A DNA stretch of 64,000 nt from Antedon mediterranea (taxonomy: Eukaryota; Echinodermata; Crinoidea; Comatulida; Antedonidae). The number at the start of each line of letters is the position of its first letter. The first letter of the stretch is position 1. Position numbers and translations under genes: made by a program. The notes below the pieces were generated by a model. The model was given only the letters and a program-made list of their open reading frames with translations. It was not told the DNA's origin and made no database searches. The stretch is from positions 16,313,001-16,377,000 of the forward strand of contig NC_092673.1 of assembly GCF_964355755.1 (NCBI RefSeq), given 5' to 3'. Positions 1 to 12,259 of this stretch are shown piece after piece.

Positions 1-858
1 CTGCCAATCCTCGGCATACGCTGCCCAAGCAAGCCCTGGAATTACGCGCGAGCGATTGCGCAATCGATCGTCGATGAAATAGCAGGCCTAGCTAGGCTAG
101 GCCTAGCAATGGCCAGATGTGAAATAAATGAGTCAAAAAACAGCAATATTAAATTTATTTTACCAACAATTATATTTTGAATAAAATTTAATAAACCACA
201 TTGCAAATAATTTAATTTAATTAGTTATTTCCGTTAGGTGCCGAAGTCTGGCACATATCATTAATTATCAACCAAACATCTTAACACCCCTCATAAACCC
301 TATATTTTTTCATTGGTTTGAAAATGGAATATTCTGGAATGTTGCTACACTACAGTAGGAGCCTATTTCAATCCCAGACGTGTCCCTCGTGTGTAATTTT
401 TCATGCCCTGGAACTTTAAATGGAACAGTCAGGTGTTAGCTCATTGGTCTATTTTGCTGAAATGTCACTTCCGGTTTTCAGGTTTCAGTTTTTATGGCTA
501 CTGGCAGACATGTTTCGCTGGTGTCTATAAACGATCGGTGGTTTATATTTACCCCCTATAAATAAAGTATATTATACGTTAAGATAAACAAAAAATATCA
601 ATTATTTAATTAATTATAACTAATATAAATACAACCTGCCGAGGTTTGGCACATTGCCGAGGTCTGGTACATCTACCCTAGGCTAGAGTAGAAAGCTGAG
701 GGAGTCTCCACAACATGTCGTTAGAGAACATATCAACTGCATTGTGATTGGTCCTAAGACGAACATAACACATGGATGGATGAAGCTGTTTTAAAGTGGG
801 ATTCTGGGTTTAAAATTGCTTTTAAATATCGTTTTTTATTAAATAAAAAGTATTATAA
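1..858. other. AT-rich non-coding sequence
   Basis: I see no gene here. The stretch has several AGGCCTAG-type words and a short direct repeat of the form TGCCGAGGTCTGGCACAT near 239 and twice in 638-672. Reading frames are short and unsupported. Confidence 0.5.
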
Positions 859-1503
859 CTAGGCCTAGGCCCCGGGGGGGTCACTCTTAAATATTTCCAT
901 ACGGAGGGAGGTGCCGCATTTACGGGTATATTTTCGAGGGCCTGGTAGCACAAATATTGGGAGTTGGTAGCACAAGTGTGGGAAATGACAGGGTGAAATT
1001 AGTAGTTTAAGTCCCTGGTCGCCCACCCGTGTCAAAATTTCACGATTTATCGCCAAATTTTGCAGGAATTTTAGCTTACTGGATGCTATAAGCCCGGCTA
1101 TATAAGCCCATCGCGGGGCCCATCGCTAAATACCTTTTAATAGAGTTTTCCCCGAGAGTTTTCGCATCATCAGTATAACACGAAACATAGCTGGCCTAGG
1201 ACAAAATCATTCAACTGTGACCACTCTTGATCATCGGTGGTGTGCACCACCGCAAACGCGTCAAAATTTGCCATGAACGGTGGAGGTCTCTTTGGCCATG
1301 CGCAGATCATGCTGGGAACCAGTACAAATATTGCGCCATCTTTGGCGTGGCCTTGATTTTGGTAAATGGTAGTTTAAGTCCGTAGCATTTTTCAGTAAAA
1401 CAGGTAGCGCAAGTGCCTCATGTCTTGAAGTGGCTGCGGCACCCCCTTGTTTGGTTTATATACAAGTAACCCCCCTCCCCCCCCCCCCCGGGGCCTAGGC
1501 CTA
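859..1503. mobile_element. MITE-like element with GC-rich inverted ends
   Basis: The left end reads TAGGCCTAGGCCCCGGGGGG and the right end is its reverse complement followed by a longer C run, so the segment is bounded by about 21-bp terminal inverted repeats. The interior is non-coding; a 63-codon minus frame at 865-1056 lies partly in the repeat and is not credible. No clear target-site duplication was found, so the class is unknown. Confidence 0.5.
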
Positions 1504-1745
1504 TACTTACTTACTACAGTATATACAAACTAAACTAAACACTACAGTATATACATACATACAACCAGAATTAAAACATGTTAAACTACAATACAACTAA
1601 ACTAAATACTACAGTACAATCAAAATCAAAACATATTAAAAACTACAGTACAATCGGAATTAAAACATCTTAAATACTACAAACAATACAATTAATTAAA
1701 TTTAAAATATGTTAAACTACAAAACAACTAAACTAAATATCACAA
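1504..1745. repeat. Degenerate ACTACAGTA/ACTAAACTAAA repeat tract
   Basis: The words ACTACAGTA, ACTAAACTAAA and AAAACAT(A/G)TTAAA recur with irregular spacing. This is a decayed low-complexity tandem region without coding potential. Confidence 0.5.
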
Positions 1746-1754
1746 TCGGACGAG

Positions 1755-2125
1755 CATAATTGAAGATTTATTGACATAATTATATGTTTTTTGTTTGTTT
1801 TACTGATCACCTGATACATTTACATTAAATGTTAAGTGTAAATAAATGAAACGAATGTAGATACAGAAACAAAATCATAATGGTAACAGATTCATTGACG
1901 TAATTATATGTTTATTTGTTTTACTATAATATCTCTATGGTTTTACTGATTACCTGATACATTTACATTTAATGTTAAATGTAAATAAATGAAACGAATA
2001 TAGATACCGTAGTTAAACAAAATGGTAACAGATTCATTGACGTAATTATGTGTTTAATTGTTTTTTACTGATTACCGGATACAGTTAATGTTAAATGTAA
2101 ATCTTTTTATAATGGTATAGTCCAT
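1755..2125. repeat. About 2.5 copies of a ~140-bp tandem repeat
   Basis: Three successive blocks share ATTGAC(A/G)TAATTAT, then TTTACTGAT, GATACA, and AATGTTAA(A/G)TGTAAAT. The first two share a following segment with AATGAAACGAAT. Copies differ by point changes and small indels. Confidence 0.65.
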
Positions 2126-4913
2126 ACAAGTCGAGGTGGCCGAAAACGGCACCTGATCCTATTGTTTTAATGGCAGGGCTTTCTTAAGAAGGGCCTAGAC
2201 CTAGACTTTTTTATTTAGCCAAGCTAGGCCTAGCCTACACAGACAGCCAATACGGCGCTAGGCCAACGCCCATAATACTAGTAACTAGGCCTAGCCTACT
2301 AGTTAGGAATAGTAATAAGACGATCAGAGAAACTTAAACCAATAGACGATTTTCGTGCTACGGAAGCCATCTTGCAGAATTAAGATAATAAATGTTTGCT
2401 GATGTCTTTAATATGACTGTCTATAGCCCCTGGACCAGTCCAGATCAAATGTGAGATAACAAATTAGGCCTATTATAAGAGATCTGTGGAGCCCAAAAGT
2501 CTTTAGTATGACTTTGAAGCCCCCAAAACGTTTTTTTCTTGGCTTTCACTCAATCACCATACTACTGTTATTGAGATTAAATAGTAAAGTTCATTAATAA
2601 TGGATACAAAAGAAACATATTGTGGTTTTGGTTTACAAGTTGAAATAATTAATTAGGCCAGACAAAATATATTGTTAAGTTACCACTCTTCCCTGATCTT
2701 TTTAGCCTCTTCTCTTTTTCTTTTCTGAGTGACAACAAAATAACTAACAATTACGATAAATCATTACATTTTATTTTACCAACAGGAACAATTTTATTGC
2801 ATTAAATAGTTTCTTAAAGTTGAAAATATATAGTGATTCATTTGTTCGTGTTTGAAGGAATTAGTATCACTTTATTTCAAGATGGTAGCATAAAACAATG
2901 TTGATGACCTATTAAAGCATAGTACTTTAGTAAAAGAAAAAAAAACGTCCTTGATGCTTAACAAGTATTATATTTTTTGACCTTATAAACAGGTATTCTA
3001 AAATGTGAAACCTCAATAATATATAGAGTATGATTTAAACACTAGCATTCGTTTCCTTTCTTTTTGAATAATTGAAGTTGTAAATGTTTTAACTTCCTGT
3101 TTTTGCAGTTAAATATTTTGCAAGATTGTTTGAGGAAGTCAGTATTGTATTTGGTGAATATTCATTTATTTATGGTCAAACACAGTAAAATATTGTACAT
3201 GGTTTGAAATTAATTTTGTTAAAAAAAAAATAAAAAAATCAGTTAAAAAGGTTAAAATTTGGTAAATACAGATAAAGCACTCATAAATTCAGATAAAATA
3301 CAGTACATCATTTAAAATACAAAATACAAGTAAGATTGGTGTGTGTAAGGGAATAGCATAAAATGACTACTGTTTCCATGTTTCATTGAATTGCCTCATT
3401 GCAGTAGGGAGAAACGAGTTTCTCATCCTGTTGGTTTTCCATCTTGGGTACACTAAACGCCTTGACAATTGCTAAAAAATCACTCACCTGAACTGCATGA
3501 GCGCGCAGTAAGCTCTCTATTTGTTAGAGAAAGAAGACAGGGTTTTTAGTCAAAATAACGATTTAGATTTATCTGCCAATTGTGATATCGATGTTTCACA
3601 AATAAGTAGTATATTATGCTATTGAAATTAGTAAATTTTAGGTCATAATTTATTATTTCAAGCCCAGCTAGGCCTTCCTCTAGTAAGCCAGCCTTCAATT
3701 GGGCGAAAACATGCAGCCTGTCCACCAGGCTACGAACGAGATAGGCTAGTTTGTCTAGCCTAGGCCTAATATCGTCAAATGGTCATGATTAGAATGTCAA
3801 ATGTCCACAAAATGATACTATTTATTTAGTATTCTTTCAAATAAATACAACTTGTAATGCAAACTTATGAACCAGAAAAAAAATGTTGTATTTTGTTTGT
3901 AATTAGTTTCTGATTTCCTACATATTTAAATAACTGTACAGGAAGTAATATATAGAACATTACATTATTGCTTCAGGTGCTGAAGGGTTAAGGGGGTGAT
4001 TTATTATTTTATTATTTTATTAGCTGCCTTCACTATCAATGTATATGTCATCTACTATAGTGTAATTAATTGTATAAACAGCCCCTTTAATTTAATGATA
4101 TATTCAGCTTTCATCATATATGCCATTTTCATCTATTCATTTTCATCTATTCATCATTGATAGAAATTTCTTTGATGCAATTTTCATCATAACCAATAAA
4201 TTGCGTAAGCCAAAATATGTTCTGCTTGATGTTAATGAATAGTTTTCAGTTATGACATCGAAGAGAGCTTAGTTGTACAATCTTCTTGGTAAATTCAAGC
4301 TAATTTACTACTGATGTTTATACTATGCTGGTTTTGCATAAAATTGCATATAAGAAGCTGCATCATTTTAATCGTCCCTAGATAATTTTACTAATTTATC
4401 TAAATAAATGATATTAAAGCTTGTTAATATTTTATTTATTATACCATAGTAAAAATTATTTTCACAGCATAGGTTTATAGTATTACTGTATGTTGACCAG
4501 GTTTATATAAGATGTTCTATCCACAAATTTTAGAGAATGGCAGGCACTAAATCAACAGAAAAAAAAATAACATTGATAAAAAAAAAGGATTCTTGACAAT
4601 CACAACAGGTTCAATGCAGATCACTTAACCTTAAAGAAGGCAAGACTGATTGAGGAAGTAATGTAATTCACAAAATAAAGAAATAGGGTGTTGGCCCTTG
4701 GTATAACAATAAGCATCTTATAATAGGCAGCTTCTATGATTGGACTGTGCAATTTTGAATGTAATGTTATTTTATCATGTATGTTTCTTTAGATTCAGTG
4801 TGTAAATGTGAGTTGTAATAGTATAGTTATTTATTTCATTTTATAATACTGTATTTTTACTTGTTGTAATTGTACAATGATCGTTTAGTATCAAACAGTA
4901 TTTATACAAATAA
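2126..4913. other. Intergenic, no gene recognised
   Basis: This AT-rich stretch has no credible ORF. Positions about 2785-2935 are paralogous to 9090-9245, and about 4600-4720 resembles the flanks of the element at 12260-13895, so copies of one interspersed family are present. A short CATCTATTCATTTTCATC-type tract lies near 4120-4190, and its end resembles the edge of the 18-bp minisatellite at 7500. Confidence 0.5.
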
Positions 4914-5543
4914 TTAAAGACACCGATCCCTACGTTTTTTAGATCTATTTTAAGATCACAAACTATATTTAATGTAAAAATAATACTATATGGTCCTATT
5001 GCGATAACTTTTTTCGTCTTTAAATGGTTAAAAATGTGAAAAATTAGTCGATTCTAATAATTATAGCGGCCCGCTATAAATGCCAAAATGCATTGCGCGT
5101 GGATTGATATTTCTGTTTTTCTTCTGTAATTCACCCACTTTTCGATCGATCGTGCCAAAACAAATGGAAGACTCCTAACTTTTCAGCGAAAATACCGGGT
5201 TTTCCCCAATTTGTATCAACGGAGTCTGGCAAAAATAGAAAGACAATTAATGCAGCAACTATACAACGTCAGGCTAGGTATATAGCTAGCGTACGATGTT
5301 TGTACTTTACCGATGTTTACCAGCTAGGCCTACAAAACTAAGCCTAGCTAGGCTAGGCCTAAAGACCGTCCACGAGAGGTCAGTCGCCGCGAGCTACTTA
5401 GGTAGTGCATTGTTTCTCACTTTTTATCATAATTTACCATAAAACGTACATTTAAGACAAGGAATGACCTGGTTTAATGTTTTTAAAGTAATATATGTAT
5501 TATTTTTACAAAACCTCACAAATTGTAGGGAAGGTGTCTTTAA
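4914..5543. mobile_element. TTAA-flanked MITE
   Basis: The left end reads TTAA then AGACACC, and the right end GGTGTCT then TTAA. The ends match as TTAAAGACACC plus a partly conserved CCCTAC. TTAA flanks suggest a piggyBac-type target, but a TA duplication with a longer inverted repeat is equally possible. The interior has no ORF. Confidence 0.55.
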
Positions 5544-6057
5544 TGTTTTATATTCTAATGGTACAAACAATGGCATCTAGTGTTAATAAGTCAACAAATG
5601 ACCAAACAATCCTATAGGCCTAGCTAGTAATAGCAATTAGCCTAGCAAGGTAGAAAGGCAGCAATTCTATTACAAAATTTTGACAAGCAACTGAAACTTA
5701 TCTACTAATTCTAAAAACTAACTAAAGGATTGACTAATTCTGGTTTTTTTTTCCAAGATTTCATGTCTTGTAGAGATTAAAGATTAAGAGATTAATTAAT
5801 CAAAATCATAAAAACAATCTCTAAAGCTATAAATTGAATTGCTTTTTTTGTCTAATTTAATACATGTATCTCAAACCTGCCAACTTTTTCAGTGGCCAAT
5901 GCGTGAGACATTAAATTAAATTGTATATAGCGCCCTCTATGTTATAATAACTTGAAAAACGCCCTGAGCTGTATGTTAAATTTTTCGCCGAATTGAGTTT
6001 GCCTTTCCTGTACTACTGTACCTCAACCATAAAATACAAATAAACATAGGCTTTAAT
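5544..6057. other. Intergenic, no gene recognised
   Basis: AT-rich sequence with scattered AGGCCTAG words. Nothing coding or structured was seen. Confidence 0.45.
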
Positions 6058-7022
6058 AGGCCGGTCATTCTAATTACCAAAAACAACCGAAAACAACCAA
6101 AACAACTGAAAACAGCCATAAACAACCGAAAACAAAATAAAATAATCTAAATACCGAAAACAAATTTGTATATACATTTTTAATGTCGCCCTCTACTGAT
6201 GGTTGTTTCTAGAGTTAAGACCATGACAGAGAGAAGGTTAAGACCGCGTGCGCAAAAGCCAAGGAAGACCCTACGAAATGGTAGTGTGCACAAAATACAA
6301 CTAAAAATCGTACAATCAATCAATGATAACATCGCATTTACTTACATACAGAATCTATGAACATATTTTAATTTTAGTCATTTCGATTTTTAATCCAGAA
6401 ACCAACGCATTTACTCCTCACAATAATTGTGAATCACGTTAATCCATAGTATAGAAAGTAAATTGACTATGGTTAATCATGATCAATTTAATTATAGATT
6501 TTCAAAGATAATAATACAAAAATGATATTTTAAGAATATTGATAACATTAGGGACTATAAAGTATACTTAAAACCAGCTCACGATTAAGGATTCAATAAA
6601 ATCTATTCAGTAAAATTACCGTAGTCGAGTAAATAACGTTTTTATCCTTAATCACTTCAGTATAGTGACGAAAATGCAAAGTTAGGTAAAATCATGCTTT
6701 GTTTTTGAAAATCTAAAGACTAAAAACGAAATGTGTTAGATTTTGGAAGTAAATGTAGTCTACGGTGTATATCATTGAATTTGTACGATTTTTTGGAGTT
6801 GTATTTTGTGCACACTACCATTTCGTAGGATCTTCCTTGGCTTTTGCGCGTGTGGTTTTCTCTCTGTACGGTCTTAGCTTTAGAAACACTCATCAATAGA
6901 GAGCGACATTAAAAAAAATATTAATTTTTTATTTTGTTTATTGGTTTGTTTTCGATTGTTTACGGTTGTTTGTGGTTGTTTTCGGTTATTTTCGGTTGTT
7001 TTCGGTAATTAGACTGACCCGC
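6058..7022. mobile_element. ~960-bp fold-back element
   Basis: The left arm begins near TCTAATTACC followed by iterated AAACAACCG words. The right arm is its reverse complement ending in GGTAATTAGA. Pairing extends through a conserved internal block around GTAGTGTGCACAAAATACAA (left about 6283-6302; right about 6800-6822) and then, more diverged, almost to the centre. The element is a nearly complete palindrome without an ORF, as in fold-back MITEs. Confidence 0.7.
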
Positions 7023-7087
7023 TTAGGCTATTTTATGCTCAAATTAAATGAAGTGTAGTCCTGGACTATTTTCCCTTCAAAATAGGC

Positions 7088-7515
7088 AACATTTTTCAGC
7101 ATCAATACAATTTTCAGCATCAATACAATTTTCAGCATCAATACAATTTTCACCATCAATACAATTTTCACCATCAATACAATTTTCACCATCAATACAA
7201 TTTTCACCATCAATACAATTTTCACCATCAATACAATTTTCACCATCAGTACAATTTTCACCATCAGTACAATTTTCACCATCAATACAATTTTCACCAT
7301 CAATACAATTTTCACCATCAATACAATTTTCACCATCAATACAATTTTCACCATCAATACAATTTTCATTATCAATACAATTTTCACCATCAATACAATT
7401 TTCACCATCAATACGATTTTCACCATCAGTACAATTTTCACCATTAATACAATTTTCACCATCAATACGATTTTCACCATCAGTACAATTTTCATTATCT
7501 GTGCCATTTTATTGA
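7088..7515. repeat. 18-bp minisatellite, ~23 copies
   Basis: The unit TTTTCACCATCAATACAA repeats about 23 times, with variants in CACC (CAGC, CATT) and CAATAC (CAGTAC, CAATACG). Because 18 is a multiple of three and the unit lacks stops, frames are open on both strands (FSPSIQ-type on plus, KIVLMV-type on minus). These are repeat-driven ORFs, not genes. Confidence 0.9.
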
Positions 7516-9084
7516 TGCAATTTTCATCATGATGATGATTAGGTTTAAAAAAGGTGGTAAAAAATCCTTTTTTTGAACCAGAGGCTTCCATTGGTACACC
7601 ATAGAGACAAAGAATCTAATATTAAATAACCAGGCCATTTTCTTGGGTGTTTATCTTGTTAAGTTTTAATAAATTGCAGTTGATAAAGAGGTTGTTAACA
7701 ATAACTAGATATGAATATCAATCAATATGTTACTACAAAATAGAAAAAAAAATCATTAGAAGAATGATTTAAAAATAAATCACAATTGACAATTTAATAA
7801 TTATCATTGTCAAATTGACCTTATAATATACTAGCAATTTTACCCGCCCCAGGGCGGGTTTCAAACTTAGTTTAAAGCCTTCTCAGTACATAACACCCGA
7901 CTCCAGTATCTCCCTATACTCACCAACCCCCAACCCTCTTCAATAACTCTTTTTTTTTTTAAATAAATTCTTCCCCCAACAAATTCAATTCAACTTTAGC
8001 TTCATAGCTATGATATGCCTATGGTTTAAGTACGTTGTAAACTGTGTAAATGAATAGGTGTCATATTGGCTGATAATTAAAATATCTAATTTTGGTATTG
8101 TGTCCCCCCAGCCTTCTTTCTCCTTTAGCCATCCCAGCCACAATTAACTAACTTTAACTCTACCCCAGGACAGTTCAAATGTAGTAACTTTTCCTAGTAC
8201 AATTCCAATCATTATACTTCATTACGCCAGTATTTCGGCTCCCCCTCCTCCCTCCTCCCCTCCTCCTTCCCAACACACCCCAGATACTGGGTGATGTGTT
8301 TAGACGGTTCCAGTACTAATAATGTTAGCCATCACTCCAACCCATAATCCCTCAGTGGCAGTTTTCAAATGTAGTTTAAAATGTTCCCAGTACAGTTTCA
8401 GTCATGGTGATAGGCCTACATCCCCACCCCAAACTCTCAGCCCCTTTCCAGTGATAATTAAAATACTTTAACAATTTCCTACCACAATTCTGGTCAATTT
8501 TATAGCCTACCACCCCTACCCTAAGCAAAATCCTCACTATCCCCTGAACCCCAACTCTCACATCCTATCTCCCCACCCCCTCTCCCACTAAATCCCCAGA
8601 CCTTTTGAAATGTAGTTTAAAACCTTCCCGGTACAATTGCGATCATTTTGATACCCCTGCATATGTATGGTTACATGCAGAAACAGAAATTTGTATAATG
8701 AACAAACATCGAAAGTATTTTCACATTTAATTTTTCCTTTTCTCTTCATGTCAAGCAATTTCTGTTATTTTCTTCATCACGTCTGTCTAATGAGTGAGTT
8801 CTCTCCTTTCAATTAGTTTAGTATGTCAACTTCAGATATTTGGGTAGTCTACAGGTAGGTTCTAGAATGTGTTTTGACATAATTTTAGTAAAAAGATAAA
8901 TATATTGCCACATATGGTGTTTCATACATATGCTAATTTATCGATTATCGAAAAAAAACACAGTGGTCTCCAAAAAAAATTGAAACGCTATCCGGTGGAC
9001 TAACATAAAAAAGAGAATATTAACTACAGACTTGGGGCAAGTCGTCTAATATTTGGGCAACTAATCTTTGTTATATGGATGATT
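7516..9084. other. Intergenic with a degenerate pyrimidine-rich repeat
   Basis: No gene is seen. Between about 7850 and 8660 the words AAATGTAGTTTAAA, CCCAGTACA and TCATT recur about every 200-240 bp, separated by C-rich text. This looks like an old decayed tandem array. A 61-codon minus frame at 8376-8561 falls in it and is unsupported. Confidence 0.5.
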
Positions 9085-9260
9085 TTACCAATGTACAGAA
9101 ACAATTTTATTGCATTAAATATTTTTTCTTTAGTTTAAAATGTATGTCAGTATAGTGATTCATTTGTTCATGTTTGAAAGAGTTGGTGTCAGTTTATTTC
9201 AAAATGTTAGCATAACTCAATGTCGATGACCTATTACAATATAGTACACCCTTCCTCCCC
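9085..9260. repeat. Diverged second copy of the 2785-2935 segment
   Basis: Shared words in order include ACAATTTTATTGCATTAAAT, ATAGTGATTCATTTGTTC and GATGACCTATTA. The two copies lie in the same orientation about 6.3 kb apart, so they are members of an interspersed repeat or an old duplication. Confidence 0.6.
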
Positions 9261-9654
9261 TGAAATTGACACTTAACAAGTATATATAACTTTACTTATT
9301 TAATTTAACTTTACAATCAATTGTGTTAATAATTAATGCATTTTAAGTTAAAGGCTAAAACTTGAATAGAGAAAGCTGATTTGTTTTGGTCTTTTTTGTC
9401 ATAATTGTTAAAGTTATATTATTATATTATGAGAGTGACAAATAAAGTATTTACACAAATATATATATTTTGGCATTATGTGTACAATATAAATATAAAA
9501 AAAGATATTTTAAGTTTAAACACTCAAGTCGCTAGCATTACAAAGAATATATAATTTCTTTTTAAAGAATTGTAGGCAATTTAAAAAAATGTCCTAAATA
9601 GGATAGTTTTTGCAGTTTAATAAGCATGACAGATTTGCTCCTGTATACTGAAAT

Positions 9655-9900
9655 CCATTAAAGATATATTGTCACCTGGAAAATATATATATATTTTTCT
9701 TGAATATGCAATTTTAATTTCATAATAGTTATTCACTTTGACCAAAAATTGGAGCGAAAATAAAATTTTTTACCTGAAAATAATGCAAAAAATAGTCAAA
9801 TTATCAGACAATGGGTTGAAACTGCAGAATTCCCTATTCAAAGTTTGATTTTATTAATCTTCATTTTTCATGTTTTTGGGGGACAATATATCCAGTACCC
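9655..9900. mobile_element. Short MITE with ATATATTGTC ends
   Basis: The left end has GATATATTGTCACC and the right end GGGGGACAATATATCC, an imperfect inverted repeat about 235 bp apart. The interior is AT-rich and non-coding. The target duplication is unclear. Confidence 0.45.
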
Positions 9901-10186
9901 TGTGGACCCCTGTTGAATAAATTTGAACCTGGTGAACTTAAGAACAACAATAATTAATGTTTAAATTTAAGCAACAACAAAATAAAGCTTAATGACTGAT
10001 GATTGACAGTTTGGATTTATTTGTCATTGTCATGATAATAAAACAATTTAAAATAAAAAAGTAAACAAAATGTTTTTATTGTACATGTGGATTGTTATTT
10101 TTTGTTTAATTTTGCATAAAGCATGCACACTACTCCCAGATAGTGTATCTTAGTTTCATTATGCAAATTACGATTTTGTAGGTTTA

Positions 10187-11960
10187 GATATTCATAATTA
10201 GGTGATACATTTTATATAAGGGCACACTCCATACTAATGGGGAATTTAGGTGTAAGTTTTTATTATTCATATGGATTGTTAATTAGGTGATACATTTGAT
10301 ATAAGTGCACTCTCCATACTAATGGGGAATTTAGGTGTAAGTTTTTATTTGTTCATATGGATTGTTAATTAGGTGATACATTTTATATAAGGGCACTCTC
10401 CATACTAATGAGGAATTTAGGTGTAAGTTTTTATTGTTCATATGGATTGTTAATTAGGTGATACATTTTATATAAGGGCACTCTCCATACTAATGGGGAA
10501 TTTAGGTGTAAGTTTTTATTGTTCATAAGGAGTGTTAATTAGGTGATACATTTGATATAAGTGCACTCTCCATACTAATGGGGAATTTAGGTGTAAGTTT
10601 TAATTGTTCATATGGATTGTTAATTAGGTGATACATTTTATATAAGGGCACTCTCCATACTAATGAGGAATTTAGGTGTAAGTTTTTATTGTTCATATGG
10701 ATTGTTAATTAGGTGATACATTTTATATAAGGGCACACTCCATACTAATGAGGAATTTAGGTGTAAGTTTTTATTGTTCATAAGGAGTGTTAATTAGGTG
10801 ATACATTTTATATAAGGGCACTCTCCATACTAATGGGGAATTTAGGTGTAAGTTTTAATTGTTCATATGGATTGTTAATTAGGTGATACATTTTATATAA
10901 GGGCACTCTCCATACTAATGAGGAATTTAGGTGTAAGTTTTTATTGTTCATATGGATTGTTAATTAGGTGATACATTTTATATAAGGGCACACTCCATAC
11001 TAATGAGGAATTTAGGTGTAAGTTTTTATTGTTCATAAGGAGTGTTAATTAGGTGATACATTTTATATAAGGGCACTCTCCATACTAATGGGGAATTTAG
11101 GTGTAAGTTTTAATTGTTCATAAGGAGTGTTAATTAGGTGATACATTTTATATAAGGGCACTCTCCATACTAATGGGGAATTTAGGTGTAAGTTTTTATT
11201 GTTCATATGGATTGTTAATTAGGTGATACATTTTATATAAAGGCACACTCCATACTAATGGGGAATTTAGGTGCAAGTTTTTATTGTTCATATGGATTGT
11301 TAATTAGGTGATACATTTTATATAAGGGCACACTCCATACTAATGGGGAATTTAGGTGTAAGTTTTTATTGTTCATATGGATTGTTAATTAGGTGATACA
11401 TTTTATATAAGGGCACTCTCCATACTAATGGGGAATTTAGGTGTAAGTTTTTATTGTTCATATGGATTGTTAATTAGGTGATACATTTTATATAAGGGCA
11501 CACTCCATACTAATGGGGAATTTAGGTGTAAGTTTTTATTGTTCATAAGGAGTGTTAATTAGGTGATACATTTTATATAAGGGCACACTCCATACTAATG
11601 GGGAATTTAGGTGTAAGTTTTTATTGTTCATATGGATTGTTAATTAGGTGATACATTTTATATAAGGACACACTCCATACTAATGGGGAATTTAGGTGTA
11701 AGTTTTTATTGTTCATATGGATTGTTAATTAGGTGATACATTTTATATAAGGGCACACTCCATACTAATGGGGAATTTAGGTGTAAGTTTTTATTGTTCA
11801 TAAGGAGTGTTAATTAGGTGATACATTTTATATAAGGGCACACTCCATACTAATGGGGAATTTAGGTGTAAGTTTTTATTGTTCATATGGATTGTTAATT
11901 AGGTGATACATTTTATATAAGGGCACTCTCCATACTAATGGGGAATTTAGGTGCAAGTTT
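10187..11960. repeat. 85-bp satellite, ~21 copies, 255-bp higher-order period
   Basis: The unit is about 85 bp, with landmarks TTAATTAGGTGATACATTTT, ATATAAGGGCAC, CTCCATACTAATGGGGAA and TTTAGGTGTAAG. Two variants, TATGGATTGT (A) and TAAGGAGTGT (B), alternate as B-A-A over units starting near 10522, 10777 and 11032, and again from 11542 and 11797. This implies a 255-bp trimer as a recent amplification unit. Every copy contains a TATATAAG-like word. No ORF spans the array. Confidence 0.92.
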
Positions 11961-12252
11961 CATTTTGATTGGTTCAGAAATGGTAATGGTAACATGCATA
12001 GTGAACAGGCTTGTTGTGGTTTTTGTTTATTATATATATAATTTAAATTTATATAAATTATTTAATAATTAAGTTAATATAAATATCAGGATAAGGATAA
12101 AACTGGTCAACAATTGTGGACAAATATTTCACTGTCACCTATCACCATCCTCAGACAGTGTGTCTTGCTTTTGTGTGTACACTCTTTTATTGACTTAACC
12201 AACTTGACTGTTAACATGTTCTTTACAAAAGGTTCTTTGTTAATATAAGTAT
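11961..12252. other. Non-coding spacer
   Basis: AT-rich spacer between the satellite and the TIR element. No gene or repeat was recognised. Confidence 0.4.
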
Positions 12253-12259
12253 GCAAGAC

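Noticed and set aside
865-1056. 63-codon minus-strand ORF
   Set aside because: It lies in a TIR-bounded repeat, shows no domain pattern and reaches into the GC-rich terminal repeat.
7028-7591. 187-codon minus and 155-codon plus ORFs in the 18-bp array
   Set aside because: Openness follows from the repeat length and lack of stops in the unit, not from coding selection.
10187-11960. CRISPR-like array
   Set aside because: The whole 85-bp unit is conserved with no variable spacers, and the genome is eukaryotic.
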